Source of the DNA: Streptomyces sp. NBC_00271
Lineage (GTDB): Bacteria > Actinomycetota > Actinomycetes > Streptomycetales > Streptomycetaceae
Assembly (NCBI RefSeq): GCF_036178845.1
Contig: NZ_CP108072.1
Coordinates: 1 to 36,209 of the forward strand
Direction of reading: 5' to 3'
DNA length: 36,209 nt
Shown: positions 31,608 to 36,209 of the stretch, piece after piece
Layout: each line of letters starts with the position of its first letter
Position numbering within the stretch: position 1 is the stretch's first letter
The notes under the pieces: generated by a model
The model's database searches: none
What the model saw: only the letters and a program-made list of their open reading frames with translations
What the model was told of the DNA's origin: nothing
Program-made: the position numbers and the translations under genes

Positions 31608-32978
31608 ATGAGCGGCGTCGGAGAGACCTACCAAGCGGAACTAGAGACGTCGGCGGCGGAGCTGCGCAAGCTGAGAGGCCACCTGTCTCAGCGGCCGGAC
31701 CTGAAGCAGATAGCGGCCATGGCTGGCGTGTCGACGGCAACGGTCAGCGCCGTCTTGAACGGTAGGACGCACCCGGGGTCGGAGGTGTACATGGCCTTGG
31801 TCCGAGTGCTCCTTACTTTTGACACGGGCGACAAGGCACCCCTGAACCATCCGGAGATTCCGCTCTGGCGCGAGCGCTGGCGTCGCGTTCAGGAGCTGAA
31901 GGAGCACCACAAGACCCGTTCTCCGAGACGAGCTTCCCAAACCGCAGAGACCGTGAGCGCTGATGGGCTCGCAGAACAAGTCGTACTTTCCCTCATGCGC
32001 CGCGGTGAGCGGATCCAGATGTTCCCTATGGCAGAAGGGCTTGAGGGAGTCTGGGATGTGGCCTTCTCGCCGGACGGCCAGCTCATCGCGACCGGTCACG
32101 GCCTCCGGACTGTTCAGCTCTGGGACACCATCGCGCAGCGGCGCTCGGGTGGAGCGCTTGTAGGCGGACACATCGGGCAGGTACAGGCGGTCCGGTTCTC
32201 GCCCAACGGCAAGCTGTTGGCGAGCGGCAGCGCGGACGGACGGATCATGCTCTGGGACGTTTCTACCGGGCACAGCATCAGCCCGCCTCTGCCTGTCGGT
32301 TCAGGCGAGGCTTGGACGATCGCGTTTTCCCCGGATGGACGACTTCTTCTCGGTGCCGGACGTACCGTGCGCGTCTGGGACATCACCGACCCTGAACAGC
32401 CTGAAGCCGTGTCGAAACTCGGAGGCAGCCTCAGCGCCGGCCTCGCGGTATCCACAGAGGGACTTCTTGCTACTGGGCACTCCGGCGGTGCAGTCCAGAT
32501 ATGGAACCTGGAAACGCTGGCGAAGGACGGCGCTCCCCTGCACGGCCACGCTGGAGACGTCACCGCCGTGGCGTTCTCACCTGACGGCAAACGGCTCGCC
32601 ACTGCGAGCCGAGCAGTACAGCTGTGGGACATGGACTCGCGCAACATGTCCGGCGAGCCCTTTACTGATGCCAACGGCATGATCCATGCGGTGTCCTTCT
32701 CACCTGACGGTCTTCTGCTCACCGCTGTTGCCCATGCAGACCCTCAAGGCTCGCGTGTTGCAGATGATGGTGATGACGACGAAGGCGAAGAGACCCTCGC
32801 CCCGGTCGACACCATCCACGTGTGGGAATCCTCCTCAAGGCAGGTTGTCTGCGATCCCCTAATCGGTCACACCTCGAGAATTTGGGGCGCTGCCTTCTCC
32901 CCCGATAGTCGCCTATACGCGACGGGTAGCGCAGATGGACAGCTACGACTGTGGATCATGCCAACGTCTCGCGCTTAG
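31608..32978 (+). CDS. HTH and WD40 repeat protein, 456 aa
   Basis: Start placed at the ATG at 31608 because AAGGCGG lies just upstream; ATGs at 31563 and 31590 are in frame. Residues about 28-56 form a helix-turn-helix (DLKQIAAMAGVSTATVSAVL), which resembles LacI- or XRE-type readers. A charged linker (about 75-135) leads to a C-terminal WD40 propeller (about 143-454): six or seven blades with FSPDG and LWD turns, plus a 25-residue acidic insertion GDDDEGEE in the next-to-last blade. Actinobacterial HTH-WD40 proteins usually carry an NTPase between these parts; here it is absent, leaving DNA-binding plus sensor. It probably controls its own promoter in response to a ligand. Confidence 0.8.
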   Translation: MSGVGETYQAELETSAAELRKLRGHLSQRPDLKQIAAMAGVSTATVSAVLNGRTHPGSEVYMALVRVLLTFDTGDKAPLNHPEIPLWRERWRRVQELKEHHKTRSPRRASQTAETVSADGLAEQVVLSLMRRGERIQMFPMAEGLEGVWDVAFSPDGQLIATGHGLRTVQLWDTIAQRRSGGALVGGHIGQVQAVRFSPNGKLLASGSADGRIMLWDVSTGHSISPPLPVGSGEAWTIAFSPDGRLLLGAGRTVRVWDITDPEQPEAVSKLGGSLSAGLAVSTEGLLATGHSGGAVQIWNLETLAKDGAPLHGHAGDVTAVAFSPDGKRLATASRAVQLWDMDSRNMSGEPFTDANGMIHAVSFSPDGLLLTAVAHADPQGSRVADDGDDDEGEETLAPVDTIHVWESSSRQVVCDPLIGHTSRIWGAAFSPDSRLYATGSADGQLRLWIMPTSRA

Positions 32979-33020
32979 CAGCCACCTGCGCATACCCCTA
33001 CACCCGCGGCTGACGGACAG

Positions 33021-35534
33021 CTATGCCCACCGCATCCCGATCGCGGACAGCTGCTCCACCCGCTCCGGCGTGAGCGTCGCAGCCCGGGAACGTTGGTTAC
33101 CGATCCAGGCGCCCAGCTTGATCTGCCGCTCCACATGGTCCCCGCCACCGTCACCGCCGATCACGATGGTCTCTACGTGCTTCCTGGGCACCTGCAGGTG
33201 TCCCTCGCGCTCGTAGAACTGCTGGGCGGCGGTGAAGTTGAGTGCCCACTTGTCGGCCTGCGTACGGCGCGGCTTCGGCTTCTCCTCCTCGGTCGCGGGC
33301 TCGATTCCGAGGACCTGCTCGCACATCCACTGCTGCACGGCGGTGAGCTTGTCCCAGCCCAGACGCTGAGCGCGCACCCACCGCCCGAGATCCTCAGACT
33401 GCACCAGCACCTCGCCCGGCTCGGTAGGCAGTTCGCCGCCCTGCTCCAGGTGCTGCCGGGTGAGGTGAAACGCCCTCTGCCACTCCACCGGCCAGGTGGG
33501 ACACCACGACGGGTCGATCTCCTCCAACTGCTCCCGCCGGTCCTCCGACAGGGCGCCGGCCGACGACCCCACGGGCAGCCCCTCGGCACGCCGCTGCTCG
33601 ATCTCGGCAGCCTTCCGAGCGGCGGCCCGCGCGTTCTTCAGAAAGATGCCCACCTTCGCACCCTGGTAGGTGGCGTCCAGCGGCGCCAGGAGGTGGCCGT
33701 GTTCGGCAGCCCACCCGCGAACGGCAGCAAGGCCCTCCTCCCACGCGACGTCGAAGTGCGACCACACCATGCCCAGCTTCTCCAGCTGCTCGACACGGTC
33801 CTCGTCCAGCGTCCCGCGGGCGTAGAACCGCCTCGCATCGGCCACCCATTGCCCCAGCGGAAAGTTGGCCAGCGAGGCCGGCCACCCCGCAGCCTGAGCC
33901 TCGTGTGCCTTCGGCACGCGGAACGTGAACGGCACCTTCAGGTCCCCGTGCTCGCGGGCGTAGATGACGGAGGCCTCCACGCCCCGCCTCCAGTGCTCGT
34001 GTTCCGGGTTGAGGACCCGCAGGTTGATGAACGCCGCCAGCTGCGCCGGGTCACGCGGCGTGGAGAACTTCAACAGCGCCTTCGCCGGAGCCGAAGCCCC
34101 GCCCTCGCCCGCACCCTTCTCCTTGCCCTTCTCGCCCTTCTGGACGGGCTTGTAGCGGCTCGGTGCCTGCTGCTGCGCCAGCTGCTCCACGATGCGGGCG
34201 TCGTGCGCCCTGAGCGCCTCCAAGAGCTTCGCCAAGCCGCCGAACGCCCGGGAGGTCAGCATGTTGTCCGCCGTCTCCCCAGGGCCCAGCAGCACGGGCA
34301 CCACGAGGCTGGCCATCTTGCCCTCGCCCGGCTGCATCCGCAGCGCGCGGCCCACGGCCTGCACGAGGTCGGGCATGGAGCCGCGCACGTCGGCCCAGTA
34401 GACGGAGTCGCAGTTGCGGGTGTCGACGCCTTCACCGAGAACCTTCACCGACCCCAGGTACGCCTTCTCCACGACCGTGCCGTCCGTGGCGATCCCGTCG
34501 GCGAACTCCCCGAGCACACGCCGGCGGTGGAGCGGCTTGTGCTCCCCGCACAGCCAGTCCGCCCAGACCGTGGCCGGGTACAGGTCGGGGTCGGCCTCGC
34601 GCAGCTGCGCGGCGACATCGGGCAGGCCGGTCGCGAAGGCTTCGGCCTCCTTCACGACGTGGTGGAACACCAGCGTGCGCTTGAAGTTCTCCTCCGAAGA
34701 CGCCTTGACCAGCGCAGTCTGGAGCGCAGCGAGCCGGGCCCCGCGCACCTGGTCCGACCGCCCCTCGACACCGAGCAGCACGGCGGCCTGGAACTGGGTA
34801 TCGGTGACGTCCACGCACACCACCTGGTACGGCGCACAGATGCCCCTGTCGATCGCATCCGACAACGTCAAAGTGAAACACCTGCTGCCGAAGGACCCGT
34901 TGGGGTCGTCATCCATCGACGCCACCAGCTCACCCGGCGCGCCGCCCGGCTCCTGGTCCTCGTCCAGCTGCCACAACCGGGGCGTGGCCGTCATGTACAA
35001 CCGACGCAGGGACGGGATCCGGGTGTTGTCGTGCACGACCGCCCACGGCTTCCCGATCCGGCCCGAAACCCTGTGCGCCTCGTCCACGACGATCAGGTCC
35101 CACCCCGCAAGGCCCCCCTGATGCGCCCGCTCCAGCGTGCCCAGCCCGAGGCTGGCGTACGTGGCGAACAGGGTGACCTTGTCCAGGTGACGGGTCCACT
35201 CCACGAGCTCGTCCACGTCCGTGGTGTTCGGGAAGGACACCTCCTCCCCGCGCAGGGACGACACCCCGATCATCGGGCCCGTGCGACCGCCAGCGCGCCA
35301 GGAAGCCTCGGTCTGGGCAAGCAGATCCAGGGAGGGCACGAGCACCAGGACCCGGCCCGCGTGGAGCTCCTCAGCGCTCCGGGTGGCCACGAGGCTCTTG
35401 CCGGATCCGGTAGCCATGATCACCTGAGTCCGGAGGCCACCCTCCGGCACAAGAGATCTTGCGGGCAATTCCAGGGCTCGCAGTACCGCGTCAACGGCTT
35501 CTCGCTGGTGGGGACGGAGTTCCATTGCTGCCAT
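33021..35534 (-). CDS. telomere-proximal DEAH helicase with helicase-associated repeats (TtrA-like)
   Basis: 837 residues. N-terminal superfamily 2 helicase: PHQREAVDAVL (Q-like region), Walker A MATGSGKS (40-47), DEAH box VVDEAHR (149-155), motif III MTATPR (181-186) and motif VI QAVGRALRM near 400. After a linker with lysine-rich low complexity, the C-terminal third has four helicase-associated repeats, each with W..G...A..Y..EHG.L.VP and LG.W....R patterns, including YEREGHLQVPRKHVE. Streptomyces linear chromosomes and plasmids carry such helicase genes beside their telomeres (ttrA-type); a link to transfer or end processing has been proposed. The start ATG at 35534 follows AGGAGAAGG. Its 3' end faces the HTH-WD40 gene. 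Confidence 0.85.
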   Translation of the reverse strand: MAAMELRPHQREAVDAVLRALELPARSLVPEGGLRTQVIMATGSGKSLVATRSAEELHAGRVLVLVPSLDLLAQTEASWRAGGRTGPMIGVSSLRGEEVSFPNTTDVDELVEWTRHLDKVTLFATYASLGLGTLERAHQGGLAGWDLIVVDEAHRVSGRIGKPWAVVHDNTRIPSLRRLYMTATPRLWQLDEDQEPGGAPGELVASMDDDPNGSFGSRCFTLTLSDAIDRGICAPYQVVCVDVTDTQFQAAVLLGVEGRSDQVRGARLAALQTALVKASSEENFKRTLVFHHVVKEAEAFATGLPDVAAQLREADPDLYPATVWADWLCGEHKPLHRRRVLGEFADGIATDGTVVEKAYLGSVKVLGEGVDTRNCDSVYWADVRGSMPDLVQAVGRALRMQPGEGKMASLVVPVLLGPGETADNMLTSRAFGGLAKLLEALRAHDARIVEQLAQQQAPSRYKPVQKGEKGKEKGAGEGGASAPAKALLKFSTPRDPAQLAAFINLRVLNPEHEHWRRGVEASVIYAREHGDLKVPFTFRVPKAHEAQAAGWPASLANFPLGQWVADARRFYARGTLDEDRVEQLEKLGMVWSHFDVAWEEGLAAVRGWAAEHGHLLAPLDATYQGAKVGIFLKNARAAARKAAEIEQRRAEGLPVGSSAGALSEDRREQLEEIDPSWCPTWPVEWQRAFHLTRQHLEQGGELPTEPGEVLVQSEDLGRWVRAQRLGWDKLTAVQQWMCEQVLGIEPATEEEKPKPRRTQADKWALNFTAAQQFYEREGHLQVPRKHVETIVIGGDGGGDHVERQIKLGAWIGNQRSRAATLTPERVEQLSAIGMRWA

Positions 35535-35940
35535 TCCGATCTGCCTTCTCCTGTAGGTCGGTGGGTGTCCTCACGCGGCAGGGAACGGGAAACCTGCACG
35601 TAGGCGTGGTGCGATCGGCTACGGTGATGCCACCCGTGACCGGATCACCGGGACCGATCAGGTGAGAGGAAGCGTGATCCGGAGGGCTCACACCCCCTCA
35701 GTGGTGCCGCTATCTGATTCCAGAGTCTATCTCTTACTTCAAAATGAAGCAGCAACTACCGGGAAAATCCCCCGAACGTGGCGCGATCCCGTTAGTCTGG
35801 CCCTATCGGAATCAGAAAGAAGCCTGACGGGAGGTCACGCGATCATGATCCCAAGTCCACCCTTGACCCTGCGTCTTCACGCTGTAATGACTCTCCGTCA
35901 CCTCCAATCCTGCTCCCCCGATTCGGCCCGCCCCCACCCC
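35535..35940. other. gene-free subtelomeric spacer
   Basis: Four hundred bases with no credible gene. 35710-35850 is the most AT-rich part of the window's end and contains TCTGATTCC (35713) and its reverse complement (35808). It presumably carries the helicase promoter on the minus strand. Confidence 0.6.
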
Positions 35941-35989
35941 CTCACTGCTGCCGCTTTTCCCGCCATTGCCCACCGCGTGCGGGACTTGA

Positions 35990-36209
35990 GGGGCTGGAGC
36001 GCAGCGGAGGCCCCGGTGCCGGGCGCGTGCGGTGCCGGCCGCAACGCGGCCGTGGCCCGTGGAGCGCAGCGGAGCGGAGCCCAACTCGTGCGCGCAGCGC
36101 ACGAGTTGATGCCGGGTCACGCAGTGACCCGGCGGGCACTCACGCGGGCGGGAGCGCAACACCTGTGCGCAGCACAGGTGTTCGCTTGCATATCGCGAAG
36201 CGATATGGT
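35990..36209. repeat. Streptomyces telomere (terminal palindromes)
   Basis: Hairpins in order towards the end: 36036-36052 (7-bp stem), 36082-36108 (12-bp stem, GCA loop), 36111-36133 (10-bp stem, GCA loop), 36158-36182 (11-bp stem, GCA loop) and 36189-36207 (8-bp stem, GAA loop). Read from the other strand the end starts ACCATATCGCTTCGCGATAT and then GCGAACACC, the archetypal telomere pattern with small changes. The outermost GC-rich palindrome (about 13 bases) is not in the window. Single-C closing of GNA loops is known to give very stable folds on the 3' overhang that is patched by the terminal protein. Confidence 0.85.

Noticed and set aside
33093..35603. 836-codon plus-strand frame antisense to the helicase
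   Set aside because: Typical GC-driven antisense frame (leucine, arginine, histidine rich); the helicase motifs are on the minus strand.
35812..36162. 116-codon minus-strand frame running into the telomere
   Set aside because: Overlaps terminal hairpins, no ribosome site, arginine-rich shadow.

Overview
The window looks like the right-hand end of a linear Streptomyces replicon, most likely a plasmid. Four things point there: strongly GC-biased codon use throughout, WhiB and other actinomycete-only families, a MobF relaxase and replication-relaxation gene beside a ParA/ParB pair, and a right edge (about 35990-36209) built of tightly packed hairpins with GCA or GAA loops, as in the archetypal Streptomyces telomere. 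The last complete gene before that edge encodes a large DEAH helicase with helicase-associated repeats, the type found next to Streptomyces telomeres (TtrA-like). No telomere-capping genes (tap/tpg), TraB/FtsK gene, tRNA, rRNA or CRISPR was seen.

Layout. 1-3870: a rightward block of small accessory genes (RRQRL-type zinc protein cut by the window edge, Pycsar-type membrane effector, GGDEF protein, small zinc protein, WhiB-like protein, OB-fold-like protein, 59-aa protein), closed by a strong bidirectional terminator. 3870-7232: a NACHT-type C-terminal membrane protein divergent from an EACC1-caspase-WD40 pair. 7233-8660: decayed block with frameshifted genes and a recombinase tail. 8639-10301: two-gene membrane cassette between 21-bp direct repeats. 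10362-12504: leftward genes (small membrane proteins, a sigma factor, a DUF6188 protein). 12680-17880: partition locus, parA-parB with five copies of a TGATTACGNCGTAATCA palindrome, interrupted by a pseudogene of a large membrane protein. 17881-18906: degraded sequence, including a shrunken copy of the upstream part of the replication-relaxation locus. 18907-20097: HEPN-like protein. 20223-25054: MobF-type relaxase, a repeat-rich possible origin or transfer region, a small leftward gene, a second repeat cluster and the replication-relaxation gene. 25141-27051: small genes, a sigma factor and an excisionase-like DNA-binding protein. 27167-31075: ATP-dependent DNA ligase and SIR2 protein leftward, divergent from an unknown partner gene across an 18-bp perfect inverted repeat. 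31132-32978: small membrane protein and an HTH-WD40 protein. 33021-36209: helicase and telomere.

Read together, the segment combines replicon maintenance (partition, replication, relaxase, end-associated helicase, ligase) with a dense set of genes of the kind used in biological conflict: stand-alone Pycsar effector, EACC1-caspase-WD40, NACHT-derived membrane domain, HEPN, SIR2 plus partner and HTH-WD40. The most attractive candidates for something undescribed are the SIR2/partner pair sharing one operator-like palindrome, the repeat-flanked two-gene membrane cassette, and the non-canonical centromere sites written into the coding sequence of both parA and parB. All functions are inferred from sequence reading and remembered family features; no database search was possible.
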